Assembly (NCBI GenBank): GCA_035582835.1
Contig: JAYKAV010000778.1
Coordinates: 2,829,860-2,893,859 of the forward strand
Reading direction: 5' to 3'
Length of the DNA: 64,000 nt
DNA from: Phoebastria nigripes
Lineage: Eukaryota > Chordata > Aves > Procellariiformes > Diomedeidae
Below the pieces are notes generated by a model. The model had not been told where the DNA came from. It saw nothing but the letters and a program-made list of their open reading frames with translations, and did not search any database. Each line of letters starts with the position of its first letter. Positions within the stretch are counted from its first letter, which is position 1. This document shows, piece after piece, positions 14,138-26,905 of the stretch. The position numbers were made by a program, and so were the translations under genes.

Positions 14138-14173
14138 GACAGATACAACGTTTTGGACAGATACAACCTTTTG
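14138..14173 (+). repeat. 18-bp tandem duplication
   Basis: Two adjacent 18-base copies, GACAGATACAACGTTTTG and GACAGATACAACCTTTTG, differ at one base. This is a recent local duplication with no obvious function. Confidence 0.9.
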
Positions 14174-15044
14174 AGCAAAGGCAATGTTTCAACTAATTTG
14201 GTTTCTGCACCATAAGAATTTCAAAAGTGTGGTGGTACGATTTTTTCATTAATACAATTTTTTAGGCTGTTCCTCATCATCAACTTAAGGGAAATGACAG
14301 ACATAGTAAAGCTCACAAACTTCAGGGCCATGTTTTCCTGCGATAGCATTCAATGAGTAGCTCGTTGCTGTTCCATCCAAATATTCACACCAACAGATAG
14401 GCTGCTCAGATGTTTTCTGGTGCCATCATTTGTAAGATTGTCATTATGACACTTGACATAACTCATGTGCTGTCAGACTATTCAACCATTAAAGTCTGAA
14501 TCATTGCTAACTATGGTAGAAATCAGTTTTACTGTAGATTGATTACTTCAGAATAAACATCTTTCTCCAGGAGAAATTATAAAAACATCTATTCAGGTTT
14601 GGATAAGAAGTCAGAGTTATTAAAAAAACTTAATTTCATAATACCAACAACAGTAAAAGAATAAAAACCTAACACCTCCCACATATACCCAAACCCATTA
14701 CAGACAGAAAATAATGCTGAAACCATTACAATGCTATCATTCTCAAAATCATTTCTATGTCATCATCTGGACCGCCATAAAACAAAAATGAGATATAAGG
14801 AGGCTCTAAAAAGATTTGGACAGGATAAATAAGAGTAAATGATTTATCCTTTCATAACATAAGGCAACATTCAAAGANACTGATCAAAGGAAGTATCTTC
14901 CTTGCAACTCATTATTAACAATGGAACTTACTGTTTACAGCTTCATGAAATCAGTGAAGTTCATAAGGATAACAAGAATATCTAGTAGCAAGATATACAG
15001 AGAAAATAGAGCCTCATAGTTTAGAATCTGGAGGAAAACTTTTC

Positions 15045-15165
15045 CTGAGACAGGTTATTGCACAGCCTCGTCACACAAAGGACTCACCCCTTCCTCTGAA
15101 GCAGCTGGTATTTGCAGGTATAAATGCACTGGACTGCATGGATCTGTTCCATCCAGGTAATGCTT
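15045..15165 (+). mobile_element. Ancient CR1/L3-like LINE 3'-end remnant
   Basis: The sequence contains, in order, a TTCCTCTGAAGCAGCTGGTA block followed about 20 bases later by ACTGGACTGCATGGATC. These match the paired motifs near the 3' end of old amniote CR1-type elements ('ttcctctgaagcatctggta … ctgggctagatggacc'). The rest is decayed. I infer an ancient CR1-lineage insertion shared widely among amniotes. The subfamily is not resolved, and the right edge is approximate. Confidence 0.5.
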
Positions 15166-18100
15166 ACACCTACTAAGAGGCAATAAGTGTCAGCCTAGGT
15201 GCAACACTATACCAGTGTGGTTTTTCCCATTACCAAAGCCAGCTACTCAGACAGCTACAGTCTTGTACACCGCTGCACCACACCTTTTTGCTGTTTAGGT
15301 CTCATTGAGAGCCAAGGAGCCTGAAAGTGACCCGCATCTTTTAGCGTCCAACTAGTTTAGAATGTGTAACTTGACCTCACGAACACAATGACTGACAACA
15401 GTCCGTCAAAAACCTTTAAGGTACAATTCCTCATTTTTTCTTTCAGGTTAATGCAACAAAAGTGAACAATCAACAGAAATATAATTCAGAATGTCAACAG
15501 CTGTCACTACTTAGAGCTCAGCTAAACCGCAACATTATATTCAATATTCTGTGAGTCTCTGATTTTCACATTCAACATTCTGTGAATCTCTGGCTCTTTT
15601 CTGTCAATCATTTGATTAGATTAGATTGAGATTTAGAAAAAGATACATTAACTCTGATTTTTACAAGGTTTGATCCAGTATTACTACAGAAAGTCTACAT
15701 GTAAGAAGAAAGTAAAAGGTAGCAGTAATATTCTATCTATCACCAAAATCAAAGAAGCAGGTTTAAAAAAATAAAACAACACTAGCACTTTAATGCCTTT
15801 TATATTCAAAGATTTACCCCAAACTGATAGACAGGTGTAAATAGTATTACTTGTAAGTGACTTCTAAAGAACTGTTTCTTAAACATATCCTTTTATAATC
15901 AAAATGTCCATTTTACAAATTTCTTTACATGTACTTCATAACATGTTTGGCATATCTTNAGGGCACATTTATGAGCTAATGTAAACTTCATTGATTTACA
16001 TTAGATCTATATTTAAGATCATTGTAGCCCCAATGACCTTACAAAGATTTTATGAAAATTCTTACAAATATGGTGACTTTTTAAATGAGGGGTCACAATG
16101 TCTTATCAAAAATCCTTATTACATTCTAGACACATTTTGATTTAATGAAGTAGCATATCATAAACCTTTACTGAGTAGTAACTCACTAAAAAAACCCAGA
16201 AAACTGCTGATTATTCCTTCTAAACAGCAAAATACTCAGCCAGCTAGGCCTTTCTCACAAAGTGACAGCTAGCTGCTCTGACATTCCTCAATTGTCCGGA
16301 TCAGGGACATGCCCAAAATATTGCACAATTCCCTTATTCTGAGGCATTTAAATTTCCTTTTTCTGGTGCAGGAATGAAAGAATGAAATGCTTACATTTTA
16401 CCCCATCATGGAGTCAGGAAACATCCAGAGTCTGAATTATGCTGAGATATGCTGAACCACAGACATAGCCTTAGGGATTCTCTTTCTACTTACAGCCTTA
16501 CAGTTACAAGAAATTTTTAGATATTCAATGTCATTTAGACATTAGCATCAATATTGTTCAAAAGTATATCCCTTCCAGTTGTTCTCTGGTTTGGGATTTA
16601 GTTGCCTCAGCAAACTGCAGTTAATGCCTGTCTAAGACTTCCTTACTTACTCTCACTTCTAAGATTAGGAGGTGTATGACACTATATTTTCTACAACAGA
16701 TTTCAATCTACATGCATCTTGAGGTTATTTCTTGTGAGACTGCTATTTGTAACCCTTGCATCCATAGGCAGAAAACCATGGTAAGATTTTCATAGAGTGT
16801 TGTATAACACTGATATCTTTTTTTGTCTTATCTGTATTACTACTCCCAGAAAACACTTGTGGATCATGACATCAATTTCTAATTGTGCAAGCATTTCTAT
16901 CTTTAGTTTTCTGCAGAACAAAACTTATAGCAGGTGATAGCTGCTACATCTCCTTTTTACAATTTAACAGCATATAACAATGATAAAGTTTGACTCTGCT
17001 AGCTATTTTATTTGCTGTTTTGTAATTTTGTTATCATTTTCCAGAAACCTGTTCTATTGAGAATTATGGTGTTAAGTGGTTGCACACTTAGATGACAGAA
17101 ACTGACGCCTCTACTTCACTGTAACATAATATCAGATATTACTACACCAGTTATACCAGCTCCATGAAAATAATTTAATACACAGCATCTTGAGTTAGCT
17201 CACAGCAACATCTATTAAGACTACCTTGGGGGATTGAGAATAAGTTTAGGAAGCTTATCTTTGTTGTTAGTTTTACCTTTTCCCCAGGGGACAAATAAAT
17301 ACACAGATAAATGGTAGAGTTATGACCATACTTCAGAAGGTTCTATTAACAAATTTGAAACCCAGTGTAATTGTGTATTATATTGGAAAAACTTGTTCAG
17401 CTAAGTGATTAAGTTGTACACAGAAACACATGATCTCTATTTCCACAAATTCCTAAAGCATTGTAGCTGTGCCCATCAAGAAGTGAGCACAGTTCCTTGT
17501 ATTTAATATTTGAACATCAACACTTAACAAGTATAAAATGCATCTATGCAGAATATGAGATGGTCTTAATAAAATTTAGCATGAACAACATTTTCAAAAA
17601 AAGACATTCTGCCTTCTCAGTTAATAGCATTTCTCTAAACAGTAAGTTGTAAATTACCATTTTGTGCATGTATATTTAAGCTAGAACACTAACTACTTGA
17701 AAATGAATGTAGTTTGACCTAATTGTTTGCTCTAGTTACCCATTCAAAATTTCCTCTTACTCATACCTCACAGAAACCAACTGATTAAATTTTATTGTTG
17801 CTTGTCTGTTAGTTCCATATATACTGTAATGTTAATTTCAGTCATTGTATTTCATGCACTGGGGAAGGGCAGAAGAAGGGCATGGGGAAGAATCTAAGCA
17901 TAAGATGGAGGTAAGTAGCACACAAGACAGAGCTATAAAATGGAAACATATTTGTAGCTATATTCTTAAAACAAGGAGACTATTATGTTAGATACTGAAT
18001 TAAAGACTGTTCCAGTTGGCCTAAGATTTACTGAGCTTTTAGTGATATGAATATATTACTCTCAGACTTAAAACCCAGACTGTTTCACCTAATTTTTATA

Positions 18101-21100
18101 TTCAAGCCCACTTCTATTTTCTGTGAGAGTGATCAAAAAATTCAAAGCTGAAGGGTAAACTGTGAATTACTTTTAATTTTTTAAACTATTTGTAAGAATT
18201 GACACTCAAAAATTTTCTCACAAAAAGTTAACTGAGCATTGTCTTGAGCAATACATTCTTCAGTGGTAACAGAGCTGCTTGTATGTGTGTGTGTGTCTAC
18301 CGTAGTGCATTGATTTTAAACTGCTGGCAGCCTGAGTTCACATTAGCAACATCAGATGAAATCATGAGCAGGATGGAAAAGCTGAGGTGCCTCATCCATA
18401 AAAAAAGCCCAATCTACTAGGTTAATTTCACAGGGGAGAGGTATAAAAGGAAGAAGAAAAAAAGATCTGTAAGTTACTGTCCACTAAGTTTAGCTTGTGG
18501 TCAAAACCACCATTTATGGACCCTTGATGCTTGCCTGCCCACATAAATTTAAGTAGTTCGATGACTGCTCTGGTTTGGCATACAGATACATACATATTTA
18601 TACTTTCTCCTGGTTACAGAAGCTGGAGCATTTATTTCAAATCAAATTCGGTATTCATGTTTAACAGGGAGACCTAGAAATGCATAAATAAACTGGGCAT
18701 AATTTTAGCCCTTCATGGGGAGGGAAATATATGTAGTGTATACTGTCATATAAGTGGAAATACAAAAAGTTTAAGAGTATAAGAATATTAAAAATATAAG
18801 AAAAGATAGTTAAATATTATAAGTAAGTAAGTACGNAAAGAATGAAAATAAGTAGAAAGATAGGAACTACCTAAGACTTTCTTTTTTTCTCTAAAGCTAA
18901 GTTTATTTTCCTGTGGAGATTAAAATGGACTATAATATTATAAACACATGTATACAAAGACCAAGTCATACTCTTTGATCTCTTTCAGGAGAATCCTACC
19001 TAAATAGAATCATAAAGATTAGGTGTGGTGGCTTTATTTCTTTGCATAAAAAAAGGTCTCATGATAATACCTTATCACATACCCTACAGAACTTTAGCCC
19101 AACACATCTCATAAATTAACATGCATCCAAACTTCTGGATTCTGATTCAAAATGATTCTCTACATTGCCTGTAATATGTTTAAAAGACAAACNGCTTCAC
19201 GTTAGTCATGAGTCTAGACAATTCAGAGGACATTTACAAATACTGCAATGGATAAAGATGCCTTACAGAGATATCAGGGCTATTTCTCAAATGGAAATGA
19301 ATGAAAATCTTGAGAACTTAAAATTGCAGTGAAGTTGCCATTATGCGCCATATTTTCAACACAGCTCTAACAACACGGGGGTGTGATAGTTTATACTTGT
19401 AGTTAGCCATACAGTTCTGTGAGTTCTCTGCTTTAAAAGCTTCTTATTTTCACTTGCATTAAGTTGCCTCTCACACACATTCCTAGTGACTCTCATAATT
19501 TTGGTGTTTAGGCCCTAGGCCATCTATGATGGCCTACCAACGTTCACCTCCCACTAGGGCTTTTGTATGTTGGGGAATCTCCACCTANCTTTCTCTTGCT
19601 TCTTTCTGAATTGGTACTATGATTTTTGAATTTTACACATTTTTGACTAGGAGACCTNGCGCAGAAGGGTTTGGAGAAGAATTCTCAGAAAAAAAGGCCC
19701 ACATTACATTTGCCAAAACAGTTGGCAAGGAAGACAGGAAAATACATCTTTTGCAAAGGATATAGTTAAAAAAACACAGAGATTTTTGAAATTTCTCATC
19801 TGGAGTGGAAAAGAGGGTATATTTGGATTGAGAGTTGTTTCATTCTGTTACTAAATGAGGTAAACAGCCAAAAAAAAAAATGATCTACATTCAAGGGCAC
19901 CCCTGAGTCTAGAATTTTGTTGAAAACTCTTGAACTAAACATTCAACTACAAGAGAATAACAGTGAATTAATGTTATCTGCATACAGATAATTTAATCTG
20001 AATATTTAGGTTTCCCTTTACTGAGTTCTAGTGGTTTATTGGCTGCTATGTCAAATATATAAAGATGGACTGTTAACTGAAAAACAAGTGCTGTGAAGAG
20101 AAAGACTCCACGCGCAAAAGAGGAAACAGAAAAGAGGAAACACACCCATGACACCTGGATCGTGTTTCAGAACAAATACTCATGAATGTGTTCACCTGCC
20201 TTGTGTTACAGCTTATCTAACAGTGTATCTATGTGTATGAATACCAGACACATACAGAAATAGATGTACTTTTTCTGTGTGCCAAAACAGTCACACAAAA
20301 AAGCAACACCTCAAATTCATCTTCTAAAATTTCACCTTCTGAAATGTATTCAGTTGGTCAAATTCACCTACTAATTCCAATGCTTAGTATTGGACTTAGG
20401 GTAAGGATGTTCTTGTATGATATTGTAAATAATGAAAGTTTATAAATAGTTTTTGTTTTGTTCTTCTATGTCTTCCAGTGAGGTTCCAAGGATAAGTCAA
20501 ATTAGGGAAGTAATTGCAGATTGTAAAAAAAGAAATAATCAGTTTTGTAATAGAAAACATTTCTGTAGTTTGTGTAGGTTGTTAGAGACAATTTTAACTT
20601 CATTAATCGAAGTAGTTATTCAGCATACATTAATTCAGTACCCAGAATTTAGAAGTGGCAACTAATCAATAAAAATAAATGAATATTGATATTGCAGGAC
20701 TTTTGCAATATTGTATTTATAGTGCCCCTGAAGCAAGTTAGATCTTACATTAAAAGATCAATAAACTAATGCAAAGGCTAACGCCTTGCATNCAAAAAGT
20801 CTTGGTGTCAGGGGATAAGGGGAAGGAAGCTAAATATTTATTCCTGTATTTCTGATGAGATTGCAGAACTTTTGTAAGATTGAACCTGGGACATTGATTA
20901 CCTTTCCGGTGGAGTCCAATGCTATTTTATAATGTTCAGTCAACATCCATATATCAGAAAAGGGCTTCCTCTTCCCTAATGTTTCAGTACCCAGTACGTT
21001 GTTCACTAAAAGAGAAAGATAAAACATTCCCTTTTTAATCAGCAAGAACATAGCTCTCTAAACTTTATATGCTGCTGAACTCACTACTCTGCTTTCGAAA

Positions 21101-24100
21101 TGAAAGGAGAATTATAGTAAAATCAGATTCTTTTCACTAAAGTAAAATAAACAAATGGATGCAAATACCAAGCTACATAACTTAATACACAAACTTCAGT
21201 AACAGCTATCCAAAATCTTATGGTTAGAACCTTGATCAAATGCTAGATTTTGTCTAATAAATATAATATAATGTAATGTGTGGATACACACACACATATA
21301 AAAAACTNCTATTAATGCAAAATTGTATTTTAACACTCAAGGACTCAGAATTTAAAAGCAGGAGTGTTCATATTGAGAGATTTGGACTGGTTTTTACATA
21401 AGAACACATGAAAAATAATTAATGAGTTTTTGCCTCTAAAACATATGACCTGATAATGCAACCTCAAAATAGGTATGATTNGATGAAAATCACTTAATTT
21501 AAAAAAACTTCTTCACTTTCAAATTACTGTTTTCACATTTTTCATTAGCTTCAATTTGGCTTGAAAACTGCCAAATCTGATATTTTACTACTGTAATATA
21601 TGTATTTTACTGCTGTATGTGAAAAGAGAAGGAAAAGAATACAGAAAAAAGGTTAACTAAATGAACGTGTCAATAATTTCACTCCCAACAAAACATTCTC
21701 CCCAGAGTTTAAACCAGAATGTTTAAATCAAAGTATTTTCAAACTTTTCCACCAAAAATATTTCAGCCTTGCATACCCTATAGACCATTTGTCTTCACCT
21801 GAATTTTTATTTTTGATTTTGTTGTTTTGTCTCAAAACCTTGATTCCAAGGTTGATTTGTTCAACAGTAAGGGTGACTTATTAAGATAACAGGTCTTTAA
21901 CATCATGAGCTGCCTTCCAGTCCACACTATGAAGCTGGGTGAGAGATTTTAAAACTCTCTCTCTCCCATTAAAGCAAAAAAGTGACTCAGTGAGCTGGAG
22001 CATAGCAGAATGGCTACTGCATGAACCTTTCCAATGGAGAAGAGAGTCCTCACTCATGTTCTGGATTTTCAGGTTGATATTTGTGTAGCGTAATCCCAAA
22101 GGGACAAGATATGCAGAAGGGAAGGGAGATGCCTGCCTTAACCCTGAAGCATTTAATCTGTAAACCCCTAAGGAACATACAGATTTTGGCAGAAGACTTC
22201 CACTTACAGATAAATTTTGATGTATTGGAATTGTGCACATTTTAAAAAACAGAATAGCTGTCAAACCCTAAAGAATATGCAACTATAGTCCTTCAGCAAA
22301 AAAGTACGTCCAACTTAAAGTGACACACAAACATAGAAAATGGACCTTTTGATTAACATCAATTCCTAAAGAGTCTTGTATTTCTCAGTTTTTATAGTAC
22401 CTAAGTAAGAACTGCCTAAACACAGTAATTTGTCCTTGATCAAAATGCTTGACCTAATACAAAAGTATTAGTAAAGCAAATAGAAATAGGCAAATTGAAG
22501 TTTTCCTGCCTCTTGAAAGTATTCTTCTTTAAGACTGTGTAACTTCTAGGATGCTGGTGTTAAAACTGGCTTTTCTATCAAATTGTGAATTTTTTGCATT
22601 TTCAAAGCAATTGACCTGCCTGAAGATTTCACTGCGTACTTCAGTAAGCATGCACACACTCAACAGCTTTGAATTTCTCCACCATGTATGACCTGTTATT
22701 TATTTATTCTTATCCAATGTAAATTATTGTTCGCAAAAGTTATTCTTCCATTTTTTCCTGTATATTGTCTGAACATCAATGCATGGCAGAAACAGACAAA
22801 ACAGTTGTAAGAAAAAGATAGGTGCCAGCTAGTCAACACGAAAATTCTGACTCTCTGGGAGAAGCACTTTAGGCAGCTCANGGGAGAAGAGCTATACCTT
22901 ACCTACAAGGAAGCATGGGAATAGAGCTCTGCAATTCAACAGGAAAGATCCTTTGTCCAATCTCTAGTCTCCAAGGTTACAGCAGAAGCACAGAAATTCA
23001 ACAGAAACTGTTTTTATGCTGCCAGCGTGCTACAGAGCTGTTGACATGGGAGTAAATCTGTACCCCAAGGTATATTACGGTATAGAAAGTAGTAAGCAAG
23101 CTATTGCTATGTTACTAAAAATAACAATAATAAAAATATGTATGTTTATACATACTCCTCAGGCAGCTTGGTCAGCAAATCTTAATCATCACTAGTCATG
23201 TATTGATTTGCCAGTGCTACAGAGTTTAACTGTTAGAATTTTTAAGGTAGCTATGATTACAGTTTTAGACTAGTTCTTGTTGGATTTGTTGGGTTTTTTT
23301 TAAGAATCAGGATTAACATCATTGACCTTGCCCTCCTAATTTTGATGAACATTGTAATCTGTCTTTAAAAAGGCCACTTCTGTTTAAATAAGGACTTTAG
23401 ATTCATGTCTGGAAATAATGTAATTGAAGTAACAAGAATACAGTCTTTGCTCAAACTTCCAATATTTTGACAAGATGTAAGAGCTGATTCTGTTTCTAAA
23501 TGGTGGTACTGAAATTAAGATTGATGAGTAAGTATTAGAAGAAAATAACTTTGAGTTACATGAAATAGCTTTTAATTGCATCATTTAAATTCTTAAGTAT
23601 TTCAATTTTATATTCATTCAGGGTTTTGCATAATTAATTTGCAGATTTCCAAAACGCATTAGGATGAAACTTTCAAATGGATGGATGGTTATTAATGGAT
23701 GATATAAATATATTATTCATTATTTTTGGTTGTCATTGTAAATCGCACCGAGTACTTCTGAATGAATATGAAATTCAACATCATCCCCTGAATTCAAAAC
23801 CAAAATGCATCCTCAGTAATAATTTGTTGAAATATAGAATACTTCTGGTGTCATTTCATAATAAATACTCTGTAACAAAATGCTAAAATTTGTTAATGTC
23901 ACACTTTCCTTCTCTCTGTAAAATGGCAGGATCACCCAGGCAAAACTGAGTTTCAAGTAGTCAACCTTTTCAAAGAAGCCAACGCCAGGCTGATCTAGTC
24001 TAGTCCAGAAATAGATAAATTCTCAAAGCTCTGATTAATTAAGCAATACCTAATATTTGTAGGCCAACTGAATGCTATGGTAGGGAATAATATATTTTTA

Positions 24101-24694
24101 TATTTTTATATTTTAATATTCATTTATATGAAAAAGTACCAGAGAACATGTATGAGAAGATGGCCACAGAGAAATTCCATTAACAAAGGAAGAAAAAGAA
24201 AAAAGGTAGTCTGAGCTAAAGGCCAGGAGAGCTCTTTCAAGAGTTATTTCCAGCAGGTGACACAGATATGCACAAACAATTCTCATTAGTTAGAACTCAA
24301 ACACTCTGCAAATGTATCTTTTAACCCTTCAGTTCTAAGCCTGTGTTAATCATTACTACTCTGCACAAAATAAATGAAGAAATATTCTGAACAGCAGACT
24401 GGAACAATTAAAAATCCAGTTAAAACATAAGCTCTCTTTAAATGCGAGAAGAACTGGAAAATGTTTAAAACCATCTTATTGATGGTATTTAGTGATGAAG
24501 TGATGAGTACCAGCAAACAGCAAGACACTCAGTAAGTAGACTCGTATCTAAGGAATACTTCCAAAAGGGTTGATGACACCATCTGCAAGGGAGAACTATA
24601 GGTACACATAGTTAGGAATACATTGCCAAAATAGCACAGAAAAATCTCAGAGATCCCTTGAATGCTATTTTTCAATTTAGTTCATTGTTTATAA
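15166..24694. other. Long non-coding stretch, no gene recognised
   Basis: No recognisable gene or young mobile element was found in these 9.5 kb. A 31-bp tandem duplication lies at 15,540-15,594, a (GT)n run near 18,283-18,297, and an A-rich AAGT repeat patch near 18,820-18,845. The longest open frame (21,881-22,264, minus strand, 127 codons) resembles no family I know. Single N bases are scattered throughout. Confidence 0.6.
15540..15594 (+). repeat. 31-bp tandem duplication
   Basis: The block beginning TTCAATATTCTGTGAGTCTC recurs 31 bases later as TTCAACATTCTGTGAATCTC, with two substitutions in these 20 bases. It is a simple local duplication. Confidence 0.85.
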
Positions 24695-24699
24695 ATATT

Positions 24700-25296
24700 T
24701 GTACTGGGTCTGGCTGGGATGAAGTTGATTTTCTTCACAGCAGCCTGTATGGTGCTGTGTTTTGGATTTGTGACTAAAACAGTGTTGATAACACACCCAT
24801 GTTTTGGTTGTTGCTGAACAGTGCTTACACAGCGTTGAAGTTTTCTCTTTCTCTCACTTGCCCCCTCTGCAGTGAGTCGGCTGGGCTGCACAAGAAGCTG
24901 GGAGGGGACACAGCCGATGCAGCTGACCTGAACTGACCTAAGAGACATTCCATACCATATGATGTTGTGCTTGAAAAGGAGAGCTTAGGGAAAGGAGGAG
25001 GAAGTGGAGATGTTCATGGTTATGGTGTTTTGTCTTCCCAAGTAACTGTTACGTGTGCTGAGGCCCTGCTTTCCAGGCAGTGGCTAAGCGTCTGCCTGCT
25101 GATGGGAAATATTGAATAAATTCCTTATTAATAGCTTTGCTTGCGCATGCAGCTTTGCTTCACTTACTAAATTGTCTCTATCTCGACCCACGAGTTTTCT
25201 CACTTTTGCTCATCCAATTCTTTCCCTATGCTGCTGAGGGGTGGATGAGAGTGACTGGGTGGGTGCTAAGTTGCTGGCCAGGGTCAACCCACTACA
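24700..25296 (+). mobile_element. Old solo LTR, ERVL-type avian family (copy 1)
   Basis: This is a diverged copy of the same LTR family as those at 48,760 and 57,418. It starts TGTACTGGGTCTGGCTGGGA and ends ACCCACTACA, with the same internal landmarks: CTTCACAG, AACAGTGTTGATAACACA, GGTTGTTGCTGAACAGTGCT, GTGTTTTGTCTTCCCAAGTAAC and ACCCACGAGTTTTCTCACTT. The flanking bases ATATT (24,695-24,699) and CTATT (25,297-25,301) agree at four of five positions, so they are probably an eroded 5-bp target duplication. The TATA box present in the young copies is lost here, and several CpG sites have become TG or CA. AATAAA stands at 25,115-25,120. No internal retroviral sequence adjoins it, so it is a solo LTR left by recombination. 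The class assignment rests on the 5-bp duplication and family resemblance. Confidence 0.88.
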
Positions 25297-25301
25297 CTAT
25301 T

Positions 25302-26804
25302 TCAGTTGGAGATTTTTAAAAATCTTTTATATAATGTATGCCTACGAAAGGAAGATGCACCTTTACGGCTTTTGGCATGAACAAATTGGAACTGGTTGTT
25401 ATGCTGTCCCAAGGATCACATCGCATAATGACAACAATTTTGTTTGCTATCTTAATCAAGCAGATCTCTGTTAGGTATCTTGACCCTGAATGATTATTGA
25501 ACAAACACTTCCGTTATTAGTACTACTCCCTCCTTGTTTAATCCTAAACTGAGGATTCTCGAAAAGCCATGATACAGGTATGTAATGAAGAAATAGATCC
25601 TTTGAAATTTTTACTAATCATGGATGGACTAAATGGACTCGGAGAAGTCCATTCCCAAGAGCTAGGGAATTAGTCATCTCAGAAACAGCAGGAGACTTCT
25701 CTGGTTGCCATTGTTCTGCATAGAATGGCAGAGCTTGTGTGGACCATACTATTATCTGAAAGATCATCTCCAATTTAATGCTAAGGCATTTACATTTAGT
25801 TTTTCATATTCAGCTAAGCAGATCTTGTTTGCAACAGATGATGTTACAATAAAAATTAGAGGAAGGGAAAGAACAGAACAGTATCAAGTCCATAATGTTT
25901 CCCAGAGAGCAAGAGCCCTTCAAAAAACCCTTTTCCTTTTCCAGATTTTATCTTCACCTAAATAATCTGATATACCAACATGCATTTATTTCATTTAGTT
26001 CTGATGGAATAAAACATTGTAGTAATGCTACTCAGCAAGCTGTTGGGAGGCAGCCTGAAGATCCAGACCCTGATGTTACTTAATATTTCTAGGTTTGTTT
26101 AAAGGCAGATACACAGCAAGTGGAGAAAAGAAATGATATTTTAAAAGGATGTGCCTTGAACTGATGTTTTCAGGCTTACAATTAAATGACAGGAGGATAA
26201 TAATCCATGTGGAAATTATCCCTTCCAGTACAGTAATGCAGAAAAGGACGACGAGCACAGAAATAGAATGGCAGTATAAGAAATACATTGACTTACTTTA
26301 GAAAAGTGCTAATGAGCAAGTAAGAGGCTGATGCTGAACCAAGCTTCACAATCAGAAGTAATTTTTAATCCTTTTATGTTATACAATCTTTAATGAATGG
26401 AGAATTACCCTTGTACTGCTAGTTTTATGCCCTCATTTTTCTCTTCTAGATGATGGTCAAATATTTCCATGAGCTGTCACTTTCTAGTTGATTAATCAAT
26501 CAAGCAGTTTTGCATCTACATAATCAAACTAAGTAGTCCTTCAGAAATTTTCTATGCGAATGATGGCCTCAGTACTCTGGCTGCAGTGAAAGCCTTTTAC
26601 TCATGAGTGGCTTGTATAGCTTTAGCAGCCTTCACAGACTTCCACAACTAAAAACAACATGGTATTTATTACATTTCTAGTTTTACTTCTTTTCCTCCTT
26701 TTGACACCATCTCTTACACTTTCCGTTTCTATACTCCAGCCTTTTAATTATACTTAAGAGGAGAAGTGAAGACGCAATGGGTTTCCCAACCCTTGAAACT
26801 TCTT
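25302..26804. other. Non-coding stretch, no gene recognised
   Basis: Only short broken frames are visible, on both strands. Nothing resembling a known exon, RNA gene or mobile element could be supported. Confidence 0.55.
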
Positions 26805-26905
26805 TTCTACAGGAATAACCAGGATAACCACTTGGTCAATAAAGCAAGCCAGGAACAGAACTGAAATATCCTGAGTCCTACTCCAGTTCTTGTTACACTG
26901 CACAG
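26805..26905 (+). mobile_element. Ancient MIR/L3-like retroposon remnant
   Basis: The block AACCACTTGGTCAATAAAGC, AGGAACAGAACTGAAATATC and CTGAGTCCTACTCCAGTTCT follows the order of the MIR/L3 3' consensus ('gacttgcccaaggtcacacagc … aggaacagaactgggaat … ctgagtcccagtccagt'). It is strongly decayed. Orientation is sense on the + strand. The exact element type is unresolved. Confidence 0.55.

Larger units (their letters stand above)
12476..15044. other. Non-coding stretch with two small tandem duplications
   Basis: It contains a 27-32 bp imperfect duplication around 13,360-13,412 and a perfect-spaced 18-bp duplication at 14,138-14,173. On the minus strand, 13,543-13,986 is free of stop codons (about 147 codons), but it lacks an ATG near its start and resembles no family I can name. 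At this base composition one such frame is expected by chance in 64 kb. Confidence 0.6.

Noticed and set aside
19000..19045. Possible antisense CR1 tip (ATAGAATCATAAAGATTAGG)
   Set aside because: Only a short stretch resembles the CR1 tail and the rest does not follow the consensus.
21881..22264. 127-codon open stretch on the minus strand
   Set aside because: No known motif, no flanking splice signals that I could pair, and length within chance expectation for 64 kb.
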